Origin: Nostoc sp. CHAB 5824
Lineage (GTDB): Bacteria > Cyanobacteriota > Cyanobacteriia > Cyanobacteriales > Nostocaceae
Direction of reading: 5' to 3'
Assembly (NCBI RefSeq): GCF_020829665.1
Contig: NZ_JAIVFT010000020.1
Location: 1-64,000, forward strand
Length of the DNA: 64,000 nt
Made by a program: the position numbers and the translations under genes. Below, piece by piece: positions 51,788-60,008 of this stretch. The notes beneath the pieces were generated by a model that saw nothing but the letters and a program-made list of their open reading frames with translations, was not told the DNA's origin and did not search any database. Numbering within the stretch: the stretch's first letter is position 1; every line of letters starts with the position of its first letter.

Positions 51788-52543
51788 ATGGAATTTTACT
51801 CTTCATCTGATACCTGCCAGCGCACACCAACAAATTCTCAGATAGCTCCTACTACCTCAAGGGTTTCTCCTTGGTTAAGTCCTCTGGCATATTTATTAGG
51901 GCGTCACTGCCTATTACCATTATTCTTTGGGCAAATTAGCATAACCGGACAAAAAAATATCCCTACAACTGGGCCTGTGATCTTCGCGCCTACTCATCGG
52001 GCGCGTTGGGATGCATTGCTCGTACCCTACGCTACCGCTGGTTGTCGCAGAGAACAAGACTTGCGGTTTATGGTGACTATCGACGAATGCCAAGGTTTGC
52101 AAGGCTGGTTTGTCCGACGTTTAGGGGGGTTTCCTATAAATTCTAAGCATCCGTCAATCCGCACGTTGCGACATGGAGTTGAGCTGCTTCAGCAGAAAAA
52201 AACCTTGGTCATCTTTCCAGAAGGCAACATTTTTCGTGATGGCAAAGTTCACCAGTTGAAGCCTGGAATTGCTCGCCTTGCTTTGAATGCTGAATCTAGC
52301 TATTCCGGGTTGGGAGTGAAAATTATACCCATAGGCATTAATTACAGCCAAGCTTATCCAAATTGGGGTACAGATGTGAGTATTGACATTGGCTCTCCAA
52401 TCAGAGTAACGGATTACATGAGTGGCTGTATAAAACAAGATGCCAAAAGCATCACAGTTGATTTAGCCAAGGCACTGCAACAATTAAGCCATCAAGAAAC
52501 AAAAATTACTAATCACGCATTTGCAGAAATTACTAATTCTTGA
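51788..52543 (+). CDS. 1-acyl-sn-glycerol-3-phosphate acyltransferase-type protein
   Basis: The 251-residue membrane-associated acyltransferase has the HX4D motif in PTHRARWDALL (His-Arg-Ala-Arg-Trp-Asp). It also has the substrate motif FPEGNIFRDGKVHQLKPGIARLA, in the PlsC/LPLAT family. The first ~35 residues are polar and may include a leader-like region. It probably makes phosphatidic acid or remodels lipids; the acyl specificity is unknown. It follows tadA on the same strand. Confidence 0.88.
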   Translation: MEFYSSSDTCQRTPTNSQIAPTTSRVSPWLSPLAYLLGRHCLLPLFFGQISITGQKNIPTTGPVIFAPTHRARWDALLVPYATAGCRREQDLRFMVTIDECQGLQGWFVRRLGGFPINSKHPSIRTLRHGVELLQQKKTLVIFPEGNIFRDGKVHQLKPGIARLALNAESSYSGLGVKIIPIGINYSQAYPNWGTDVSIDIGSPIRVTDYMSGCIKQDAKSITVDLAKALQQLSHQETKITNHAFAEITNS

Positions 52544-52724
52544 TGTAGTTAAGCGTACCCTTTAGTTTTACCCTTTCAATATTTCCCGATACAAAAAGAT
52601 TATTGAAAGTCCCAGATGGCTGTGCTTGTGCCCGACCATTTGCAATTAAGCTAGTAATTATATTTGCGACAACGAAACCGCCAGTCACTCCGGCAATTTG
52701 ACGACGCGAAAAACTATTAGACAT
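52533..52724 (-). CDS. Small twin-arginine-signal protein, possibly truncated
   Basis: Sixty-three residues: a Tat-type leader (FSRRQIAGVTGGFVVANI) with AQA cleavage near 34, then only ~28 mature residues (FNNLFVSGNIERVKLKGTL, end NYIKN). The mature part is short for a Tat substrate, so it may be the remnant of a longer gene. The 3' end overlaps the convergent acyltransferase gene by 11 bases. No family recognised. Confidence 0.5.
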   Translation of the reverse strand: MSNSFSRRQIAGVTGGFVVANIITSLIANGRAQAQPSGTFNNLFVSGNIERVKLKGTLNYIKN

Positions 52725-53247
52725 TTTTTACTTCTAAGCTCCTGCATTAGTTCAACAGTAAATTAACATGAAATATACTGGCTTAATCACAATATTTATT
52801 GAGATATATCCAGATTTTTCAAAAAAAATCAAGCTATATTAAACTCCAAAAACTAAAAAAATAACTATGGTATACCCACATGTCAAAAATAAAAGTCGAT
52901 GGCAGGGAAGCAGAAGTTATGATTTAAGGAAAGCTGAAGCTTCTGAATTCTCTTTGCGTCTATGCTAGTTGAGACTGGGAAGCGTGCTATTTGTCATGTG
53001 GCTTACTAGAGTTTTAATCTTGCTTTGAGAAAACTGCACTGTCAAATATCAAACCTAACCTGAGATAATTATTAGGGAAGAAAGTCGGTAGCCATAAGGA
53101 CGGACAGTTGGGAACTCGATTAAACCGATTTTCAGTCTAAATCAAAGAAACTTAGGATGCGGCTTTGCTTTGTCCAAGACCAAAACAGAGTTAAGATACC
53201 CGAAGTTTCCATAAATTTTCTGTATAGTCATTGCACTAATTGACCCC
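52725..53247. other. Intergenic region
   Basis: About 520 bases, AT-rich on the left. No gene, strong hairpin or known repeat was recognised. The promoter of the exported protein at 53248 must be near the right end. Confidence 0.4.
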
Positions 53248-53853
53248 ATGAACACTGCTGTCGCTGTTACCTTGATGCACCGTACTCTTTTATCAGTCAT
53301 AGCAGTCCTCAGCCTGCTATCACCTGTGAATGCTCAGGTATCACAGTCACCAGGCACTACTAGCCCACAACCCATTGACCCCAACGCTCCCAATAACCTT
53401 CGCCCCATAACCCAAAGTAACAGCCTTTTGAGCATTGAAGGAGGCGATCGCCTTATGAAAGATGCAGAACAAGCTGTTTCTACTCAAAACTACCCCTTAG
53501 CTGCGAAGAAACTACAAGAGGCACGTCAGGTTTATAATCAGCTATCTAATTTTTATCAAGAGTTAAACGCTAGCTTTTCGGGAATTGACAATAGAGTTTC
53601 TGATTCTCAGCGTCAAAAAGCTCTATTAACTGCCCAAAAGCGAGATGAAGCCACCTTTCAGCTAGCATTGGTACATCGGGCACAAAATCAGCCAGAATTA
53701 GCTGTGCCGTTGTTGGTTCAAATAATTAAGAGTCAAAACCCGACGCGGGATTTAGGTAAAAAAGCCTATAAACAGTTATTTGAATTGGGTTTTGTTGATT
53801 CTCCCTATCCTAGAGAAGGTGGTGCTTCATCTTCCTCATCTCCAAAAAAATAA
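53248..53853 (+). CDS. Exported protein with TPR-like helices
   Basis: The 201-residue protein has a signal peptide (hydrophobic ~13-27, cleavage at VNAQV) and a Pro/Asn-rich linker (QPIDPNAPNNLRPIT). A helical region of about 110 residues follows, resembling two or three TPR-like hairpins (GGDRLMKDAEQAVSTQNYPL, KKLQEARQVYNQLSN, TFQLALVHRAQNQPELA). The tail is Ser-rich. A periplasmic adaptor role is possible. Nothing nearby suggests a partner. Confidence 0.72.
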   Translation: MNTAVAVTLMHRTLLSVIAVLSLLSPVNAQVSQSPGTTSPQPIDPNAPNNLRPITQSNSLLSIEGGDRLMKDAEQAVSTQNYPLAAKKLQEARQVYNQLSNFYQELNASFSGIDNRVSDSQRQKALLTAQKRDEATFQLALVHRAQNQPELAVPLLVQIIKSQNPTRDLGKKAYKQLFELGFVDSPYPREGGASSSSSPKK

Positions 53854-54079
53854 ATTAAATTTTTCTTGTCTGTTTTTCCCCGTTTCCGCCTCTTTCTGAG
53901 CAGCAGCTTGAGAACGTCCCAGTGCTAGGATAGGATTATCTACCGTAGCTTTGAGCTAGCGTCCTCAAAAATCCACCTCAGAGGTGCGTTTATTTCTAGC
54001 CTTGCCAAAACCTGAACTTGGCACAGGCATTGCTCCATATCTGTTAATAATAGAAAAGTAAGTTTTTTCAGGAATAGCG

Positions 54080-54337
54080 ATGATTAGTCCGCAGCAGGTT
54101 GAGGCAATGATCAAGGCGGAACTGCCAGACGCTCAGGTTCAGGTACAAGACTTGACTGGTGGCGGTGACCACTATCAAGTAACAGTAGTTTCATCGCACT
54201 TTGCAGGTAAGGGACTAGTGCAACAACACCAGTTAGTTTATGGTGCTTTGGGGCAAGCTATGTCAACTGAAGCAATTCATGCCTTGGCAGTAAAAACATA
54301 TACTCCTGAATCTTGGCAAGCAACAGCAGCTTCGTAA
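54080..54337 (+). CDS. BolA-family protein
   Basis: The 85-residue BolA-like protein has VEAMIKAELPDAQVQVQDLTG, GGDHYQVTVVSSHFAGKGLVQQHQLVY, and the invariant FxGxxxxxRH replaced by the FAGKGLVQQH variant with His. BolA proteins bind [2Fe-2S] clusters together with monothiol glutaredoxins. A Grx4-type gene follows 89 bases downstream, the classical pair in iron-sulphur cluster handling and iron sensing. Confidence 0.94.
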   Translation: MISPQQVEAMIKAELPDAQVQVQDLTGGGDHYQVTVVSSHFAGKGLVQQHQLVYGALGQAMSTEAIHALAVKTYTPESWQATAAS

Positions 54338-54426
54338 ACATAGAGTTAGAAATTAGGAGTAAGGAGTTATAAATTTTTAACTTCTCACTCGTCATTGTTG
54401 AATGCAACATAGGAAACACAAATACC

Positions 54427-54750
54427 ATGACGCCAGAACTCAAAGAGAAAATTGATAACTTGCTACAACAGAACAAGATTATGGTTTTCATGAAGGGAAA
54501 CAAGTTAATGCCCCAATGTGGTTTCTCCAACAACGTTGTGCAGATTCTCAATACCTTGGGAGTTCCTTTCGAGACCGTTGATGTTCTATCAGACTCTGAA
54601 ATCCGTCAAGGAATTAAAGAATACTCTAACTGGCCGACAATTCCCCAAGTGTATATCAATGGTGAATTCGTTGGTGGTTCTGACATCTTGATCGAACTGT
54701 ACCAAAAAGGTGAATTGCAACAAAAGGTAGAAGTAGCACTCGCTTCGTAA
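54427..54750 (+). CDS. grxD: Monothiol glutaredoxin (Grx4 type)
   Basis: The 107-residue protein has the monothiol active site CGFS (MPQCGFSNNVVQIL) preceded by MVFMKGNKLMPQ. The GSH- and cluster-binding WPTIPQVYINGEFVGGSDIL follows. Forms [2Fe-2S] complexes with BolA; the BolA gene is directly upstream on the same strand. This is the Grx4/Grx5-type carrier rather than a disulphide reductase. Confidence 0.96.
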   Translation: MTPELKEKIDNLLQQNKIMVFMKGNKLMPQCGFSNNVVQILNTLGVPFETVDVLSDSEIRQGIKEYSNWPTIPQVYINGEFVGGSDILIELYQKGELQQKVEVALAS

Positions 54751-55214
54751 TCTCTCTTTACGCAAACTACAGGAAATGCTGCTGAATTTGGGCTTCCCAA
54801 TCAAGGCAATAGACTTCTTGCAGAAGTGTGGTAAGGGGTAAAGGGTAAAGGGGAAAGGGGAAAGGGGCGATAGAATTACCCTTTCCCCCAAGAGTGCAAA
54901 ACTATTTTTGCAAGAGGTCTAATGTGCCATTTTTAATGTCCTTGAAAGGGGAGACACTATTTCTCTCCCCTTTCAAGGGTTTTTTAATCGGTTTTTGACA
55001 AAAATGCTTTAACTTATGTTGGGCTTGATTTCATCGCTAGCCAACAATCCCCTCAGCCGCATTGGCAAGACCAATATAAGGCTGAGGAGATGCGTTTAAT
55101 CAATACAATATCTCCAAAATCTCACACCACGGCAACCAGTTGACCAATACAGATAATATGCTATAATTATCTGCGGTAATTAACGGTTACTATCAATAAC
55201 CAGGTAAATGGTAC
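54751..55214. other. Intergenic region with a strong terminator
   Basis: Contains the hairpin at 54940-54985 and purine-rich low complexity (gtaaggggtaaaggg-type) at 54830-54870. No gene was seen. Confidence 0.45.
54940..54985 (+). terminator. Strong Rho-independent terminator
   Basis: A perfect 15-bp stem (ccttgaaaggggaga / tctcccctttcaagg) is followed by gtttttt. It lies ~190 bases after the grxD stop, rather far for that gene, so an unseen transcript may end here. Confidence 0.8.
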
Positions 55215-55463
55215 TTAGTAGTAATCGGGTTGTGGCTGTGGTTGCGGCACTGCAAAGTTTGATCCATCGTACAAATAGCGGCTGGCTTCCTCTTCTAGGC
55301 GATGAATCAGATAAGGTTCAATGACACTGCTATGTCGCAATGCGGCTAGATATCCATCCAAATACATCCGCATATCATCCGTGCGATAACCGCGATTCCA
55401 TAACTCGCCGAAGGCGTCGGTAAGTCTTTGGTAATAGCGGATAGTTTGTGTGTCTTGGAGCAT
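55215..55463 (-). CDS. DUF6761-like small cyanobacterial protein
   Basis: An 82-residue helical protein: TIRYYQRLTDAFGELWNRGYRTDDMRMYLDGYLAALRHS, then IEPYLIHRLEEEASRYLYD, and a Pro/Gln tail (PQPQPQPDYY). This fits a conserved cyanobacterial family I remember as DUF6761; its function is unknown. Single gene. Confidence 0.78.
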   Translation of the reverse strand: MLQDTQTIRYYQRLTDAFGELWNRGYRTDDMRMYLDGYLAALRHSSVIEPYLIHRLEEEASRYLYDGSNFAVPQPQPQPDYY

Positions 55464-56047
55464 AACTGCTGTATTAATCTCTTTGGAATGAGAATTGTAA
55501 ATGATTCACGCTCAAATGTGAAGTGTAATTTCACTTTGACATCAACTCAGAGTCAACACATTTACTTTGGGCGGTACCCTCCTAGCAACTACAAGCTACT
55601 TTAATCCTATTCCAGAAAACATCGATTTTAGTAATCTGCTAAGTTATTTTTATGATTTTCATAGTCAATAGCCCGATTGTATTGGTGATATATTCGTAGG
55701 TGTAGGGACTAATTTCTGCAAGATAGAATTCACTTTCACCATCAGGTTGAAAAGCTGTTGTAGTAACGGTTAGCTGGATGGGTTATAGATATTTGCCGCA
55801 TTACAGCCATCTAAAACTATAATGTTAAGATAAAAGAACTTTTGATAAGTCTAACAACACTTTCGATAAATTTAATAAAAATTTAAGATATTTCTAATCG
55901 CCTTTTGGCAAGGCATAAATTAAAGATATTGCCTCACTTTTTATGAGGAAATGTAAAGCTAATCCCAACTGAAGTAACAAAGGCTACAAAACCTTAGAGA
56001 TGGGCTTGTTACTTTGAAAGTCATCGACGCTAAGGGGTCTTGCCACC
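55464..56047. other. Divergent intergenic region
   Basis: About 580 AT-rich bases between the DUF6761-like gene and the response regulator, containing both promoters. Nothing specific was recognised. Confidence 0.4.
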
Positions 56048-56821
56048 GTGGGTTCGGTTTGTATAGAAATCATTGAGGGGAATCCCCATCTGAGGTCGTT
56101 GCTGGGTTGGCACTTGCAACAACTAGAATACCGTGTGCATCAAGCTGCCAGTATTTATCAAGCAAGGGAAGTATTTTTAAGTCATCAACCAACACTGGTC
56201 GTCTTGGATGCAGACCTGCCTGATGGTGATGGCATTGAGTTTTGTCGTTGGTTGCATCGTCAGCAGCAGCCCCTAATCTTAATGCTATCTGCCCGTAATA
56301 GTGAAGGTGATATTGTCGCAGGTTTAAAGGCGGGTGCAGATGATTATCTGAGCAAACCTTTTGGGATGCAAGAGTTTTTAGCACGGGTAGAGGCACTGAT
56401 TCGCCGGAAGCGCACACCTACTGCACCAGCTTATTTGGATTATGGCACTTTGCAAATCGATTTAGTTCAGCGCCGTGTTCGCTTCCAGGGGGAGTTTATC
56501 GACTTAACACCTCAAGAATTCAGTTTGCTGTACGTTTTGGCACAAGCTGGGGGAGTGCCTCTGAGTAGGTCAGAATTGCTACGTCGTGCTTGGCCTGACG
56601 CTATCGATAACCCTCGTACCATTGATACTCACGTTTTATCACTGCGGAAAAAGGTTGAACTTGATCCTCGCCAACCCAACTTGATTCAAACTATCCGTAA
56701 TGTAGGATACCGTTTTAACATGGAAATTTTGAATAGCAATATTTCACAATCACCAACAACAAAGTTAGCTAAAGAAAGATTTAGTAATCAACGTTCAACA
56801 CTTAGTAGTAGTCAAGTGTGA
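56048..56821 (+). CDS. OmpR-family response regulator with atypical acidic pocket
   Basis: The 257-residue regulator has a receiver (1-120) with phosphoacceptor D54 (VVLDADLPDGDG) and K103 (LSKPFG). A winged-helix DNA-binding domain (~130-225) ends NVGYRFN. The usual pair of acidic residues after strand 1 is E10-G11 (IEIIEGNPHLR), so one acidic ligand is missing. Phosphorylation may be weak or Mg-independent. The start is GTG 56048. No cognate kinase is adjacent. The C-terminal 30 residues are polar and disordered. Confidence 0.9.
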   Translation: MGSVCIEIIEGNPHLRSLLGWHLQQLEYRVHQAASIYQAREVFLSHQPTLVVLDADLPDGDGIEFCRWLHRQQQPLILMLSARNSEGDIVAGLKAGADDYLSKPFGMQEFLARVEALIRRKRTPTAPAYLDYGTLQIDLVQRRVRFQGEFIDLTPQEFSLLYVLAQAGGVPLSRSELLRRAWPDAIDNPRTIDTHVLSLRKKVELDPRQPNLIQTIRNVGYRFNMEILNSNISQSPTTKLAKERFSNQRSTLSSSQV

Positions 56822-56888
56822 TGCGGCATTGAGGAGAGGGTGAGTAAGATAACGACTTGTGACTCTTGTCTTTTGAGGAATTCAAAAT

Positions 56889-57734
56889 CTAAAATCCAAA
56901 ATCGTCTTGAGCTTCTGCTTGAATTAAGCTTTCTCGTAATTCAACCCAGTTTATTTCAGAGACTCTTTGATTTACCAATAAATGACCTTGCTGTAGATGT
57001 AACAACCGAGTGCAAAACATCTGGGCAAGTTCCAGTTGGTGATTTACCATCAAAATTGTGGTTTGATGAGTTTGACTTAACTGGGTTAAGACTTGCATTA
57101 GATGGGAAGCTGTACCAGCATCAAGGGCAGAAGTTGGCTCGTCTAATAATAATATTTTAGGCTGGATTACTAAGGCACGAGCGATCGCTATTAATTGTCG
57201 TTGTCCGGCAGAAAGTTGCACCTCTGTTCGCCCCAACCATTCACTAGGAATGTGCAGTTGTTCTGTCCAGTCATTGACTCGTTGCTGAATTGTCTGCTTG
57301 GGCAAGCCACGTAAAACTAAAGGATAAGTCAAAGCTTCCTGAACTGTCATCCCCAACAGTTTTGATTCTTGCAATACAAGTACAAGCATCTGACGTAGCT
57401 GGATGACAGGAATTTGGCGGTATTCTTGATTTTCTAAATAAAGTTTACCACTCGTGGGTTCAATGAGGCGGTTGAGGAGGCGTAATAACGAAGTTTTACC
57501 AGCACCTACTGGGCCTACAATCCCAAGTCGTTCGCTTTGGAACACCTCTAAAGAAATATCTTGCAATATGGGGTATCCTTGCTGATTGCTTGGAAGTTGG
57601 GTTTTCAGCCTTGTAAACAGATTAACTTGCTCTAACCTGAGTCTGGCTTTTGCTGTGACATTATTCAAAGTGAGTGAAAAATAGGGGGTAGAGAGTAAGG
57701 AAATAGGGAAAAAATAACCAATGCCCCATGCCAA
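56889..57734 (-). CDS. ABC transporter ATP-binding protein
   Basis: ATPase core with Walker A GPVGAGKTSLLRLL, Q-loop LQESKLL, signature LSAGQRQLIAIARAL, Walker B ILLLDEPTSALD and switch MVNHQLELA. The start is uncertain. The frame runs to 57734, but the first ~20 residues (MAWGIGYFFPISLL) come from low-complexity DNA; a later TTG would give a more normal N-terminus. The permease is not obvious: the partner gene upstream encodes a membrane protein with only two or three segments. It resembles metal or phosphate-type exporters' ATPases in length, but the substrate is unknown. Confidence 0.85.
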   Translation of the reverse strand: MAWGIGYFFPISLLSTPYFSLTLNNVTAKARLRLEQVNLFTRLKTQLPSNQQGYPILQDISLEVFQSERLGIVGPVGAGKTSLLRLLNRLIEPTSGKLYLENQEYRQIPVIQLRQMLVLVLQESKLLGMTVQEALTYPLVLRGLPKQTIQQRVNDWTEQLHIPSEWLGRTEVQLSAGQRQLIAIARALVIQPKILLLDEPTSALDAGTASHLMQVLTQLSQTHQTTILMVNHQLELAQMFCTRLLHLQQGHLLVNQRVSEINWVELRESLIQAEAQDDFGF

Positions 57735-57736
57735 TT

Positions 57737-58303
57737 TTAAGTTAATTGTCTAGTAGTTAAGGCTGTAGCGATCGCCCAACCATCGACCAATAGTAACAGC
57801 AGTGTTAATACTAGTAAAATCAAGTACATCCACGGCTGCGCTAAAGGCCGAACATCTGTGGTATCAATGCCCGTCTTTGCTTGGACAATTTGCACGAAAC
57901 GGGCAAATCCGGCTACACGCATCGGTAGTAAATAAGCTTTCCCATCTTGGCTGAGGAAGTAATAAACTAGCCCTCCTTGACCAGTGGTGCGCGGTTTTAA
58001 CTCTTTCACCTCTGACCAAGGTAAAAACCAGCCTTTACGAAAAAAGCGAGGCACCCAGGCGGGGTAAGTAACTTGAATTCCCTGGTCATCTACCATTACT
58101 TTTTCAGTCAATACAGCATACAAGGCAACGAAGCCGATGCTAATCCCTATCCATAATAATCCTGGGTGTACTGGTGCAGCTGTTACCTGCGATAAGAAGG
58201 GTAATGGGACTGTGAGTGCTATGTATAGACTCAGCAGCGTCATCCGAATCAAAGGAGACAGACGAAAAACAGAAGCTGAGATATTGGCTGAGTTTGCTGT
58301 CAC
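57737..58303 (-). CDS. Membrane protein with PH-like domain
   Basis: The 188-residue protein has two N-terminal hydrophobic segments (~17-38 and ~48-66), a ~75-residue soluble middle with beta strands (VMVDDQGIQVTYPAWVPRFF, WSEVKELKPRTTGQGGLVYY), and a C-terminal membrane helix. The middle resembles the PH-like domains of bacterial membrane proteins (bPH2/YdbS type). It ends two bases before the ABC ATPase gene and is probably co-transcribed with it; the two may form a complex. Confidence 0.7.
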   Translation of the reverse strand: MTANSANISASVFRLSPLIRMTLLSLYIALTVPLPFLSQVTAAPVHPGLLWIGISIGFVALYAVLTEKVMVDDQGIQVTYPAWVPRFFRKGWFLPWSEVKELKPRTTGQGGLVYYFLSQDGKAYLLPMRVAGFARFVQIVQAKTGIDTTDVRPLAQPWMYLILLVLTLLLLLVDGWAIATALTTRQLT

Positions 58304-58385
58304 GGCTCAATTACAATGCTTTTCTTCATTGTAGGGTAGGTCTATGTCCTACCTCGCCTGCCGCATATAAGCTATGCCACTTTAA

Positions 58386-58410
58386 TAATTCGTAATTCGT
58401 AATTCGTAAT
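58386..58410. repeat. Heptamer tandem repeat (taattcg)
   Basis: Three full copies of taattcg plus taat. A shorter run of the same unit lies after mdh (33448-33470 and 33500-33510). Confidence 0.85.
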
Positions 58411-58413
58411 TTT

Positions 58414-58875
58414 TTAGGGTAAATATTTTTGCACTACAATCCAACCAGTAAGGGATACCCAGGCAAATCCTATAAATAAAATAATATTTACGCCGATGTG
58501 TAAGGGTCTAGCCCAAGGTCGTCTAGCACTAATTTGCGTTGCACTGAAAGCAGACAGTAAAACTAATGCTACTACTATCAATCCAGCAACTAAATGTGAT
58601 GAATGACCCAAAGACCCAAAATGACCGAGAGTGCCAACAATGCCGATTGCCAGCAGTAGTAGCACTAAACTTACCATGCTGATGCCCATTGTATAGTGGA
58701 GCGATCGCACCTCCCTATTTCCGCCTATAAATGGGGTAATAAAAGGGAATTGTTGCGAAGTTCTCGCCCGAAACATCCAAACGCCGGTAACTGCTAACAT
58801 CAGATATGCCAACAGGGACAACCCCATTGACCAGGCGGCTATTTTCCACAACCAAAGAAATGAAGGCAGATTCAT
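58414..58875 (-). CDS. DUF4079-family membrane protein
   Basis: From ATG 58875 the protein has 153 residues with four hydrophobic segments. Landmarks are FLWLWKIAAWSMGLSLLAYL, the conserved LHYTMGISMVSLVLLLLAIG with His, HLVAGLIVVALVLLSAF and ARPLHIGVNIILFIGFAW. It fits the cyanobacterial DUF4079 family, distantly like ferric-reductase or cytochrome-type four-helix membrane proteins. The frame continues upstream to 58929 through a purine-rich repeat, so the later start is preferred. Confidence 0.85.
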   Translation of the reverse strand: MNLPSFLWLWKIAAWSMGLSLLAYLMLAVTGVWMFRARTSQQFPFITPFIGGNREVRSLHYTMGISMVSLVLLLLAIGIVGTLGHFGSLGHSSHLVAGLIVVALVLLSAFSATQISARRPWARPLHIGVNIILFIGFAWVSLTGWIVVQKYLP

Positions 58876-59002
58876 AAGAATGATTGTAGATGAGATGGGG
58901 GAGATGAGGGAGACCAGGAGAATAACCAATCCTCAATCCCCAATAAATAATAAACAAAAAGGGCTGCTGAATTAGCAACCCTTAAATTTAGTAAAATTTT
59001 TT

Positions 59003-59398
59003 TTAATCAACCGATGCTAAACCAGCGATTTGTAAGGGTTTTGTAGTATCTCCGATTTTTGTATGAATTTGCTGCACCATAGGTCTGGTATTAATAGGGT
59101 CTTTTGCATCTGATGAGTCTGTATCAAACTCATAAGCGCTGGGTTCGTCGAGCATCAGGCGATCGCACGGAATTTTATCGGATAAAATTGCACTTGCCAT
59201 CATGCCTGTATGAATCTCCATTTGACTTTCTCGCGGAGCTTCAAACACTAAACGTTGCCCAGGGAAAACAACCCTTTCAAAGTACCAGTTGGGAATATCG
59301 GAGATGCGAGCTATCTGTATTTTGCTCGTGGCATTAATGTAGCAGCAGAGAATTTTCCCCGATTGCTCAGGTGGTAGAGGATCTAATATTTGAGCCAT
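59003..59398 (-). CDS. DUF1830-family protein
   Basis: A 131-residue soluble protein whose first ~75 residues match the cyanobacterial DUF1830 domain (LCCYINATSKIQIARI, NWYFERVVFPGQRLVFEA, CDRLML). The C-terminal ~50 residues (YEFDTDSSDAKDPINTRPM) are polar and probably disordered. Function is unknown; the family is confined to photosynthetic bacteria. Single gene. Confidence 0.87.
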   Translation of the reverse strand: MAQILDPLPPEQSGKILCCYINATSKIQIARISDIPNWYFERVVFPGQRLVFEAPRESQMEIHTGMMASAILSDKIPCDRLMLDEPSAYEFDTDSSDAKDPINTRPMVQQIHTKIGDTTKPLQIAGLASVD

Positions 59399-60008
59399 AA
59401 CTGCTGAGGAGCTTTACGCCACAATTTTACATTACACTAGCCAAGCCTAGCATTGCCTGATCCCCAGTTGCTGTAGCTCCGACTACCAACTGAACTTTTG
59501 TAGATTATTTCTACCTAAAGATATATCTCAGGTTATAAAAATTTTATAAATATTTATGCTTTGTTTGAAATTTTACACTATGTGAACATCTTTGAACTTT
59601 TAATTTCTGGCAAAAAATCTTTAACTTCTTTAGGGCAGATAATTACAGGGTAGGTATGGCGAAGATGCCCTTAGCTTGAGCCTAGTTCAGGAGTGTATTT
59701 TTGTGTTTCATCTATCCCAGGATTAAAAGCCTGGGATCATCGCTTAATGAATAAACTCAATGTTATCGTAAAGCTATATGAAAAATGTCTTCATAAAGCC
59801 TCTCTTGATGCCATGCGTTTGGCATGGAAAGCAATTTTATTGATTTCTACATTTGTGAACAAAAATTTTCATACGTATCAATAATTTGCTTCAATGTCAA
59901 GCAAAATTCTAATAAATTTAAGAGCAGCCAAAACAAAAACACGCTTTAAAACTGGAATTTATCTTACTTTCCCCAAAGATTGGCAAGATGGAAGTCAAAA
60001 CACCCATG
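59399..60008. other. Intergenic region
   Basis: About 600 bases. A small hairpin (atcccagg...cctgggat) lies at ~59715-59738 and another (gccatgcg-tttg-gcatgg) at ~59809-59828. A 63-codon plus frame here looks like chance. The radical SAM gene's promoter presumably lies at ~59880-59980. Confidence 0.45.

Noticed and set aside
59693..59884. Plus-strand frame of 63 codons before the radical SAM gene
   Set aside because: Contains two hairpins and no family features; likely chance.
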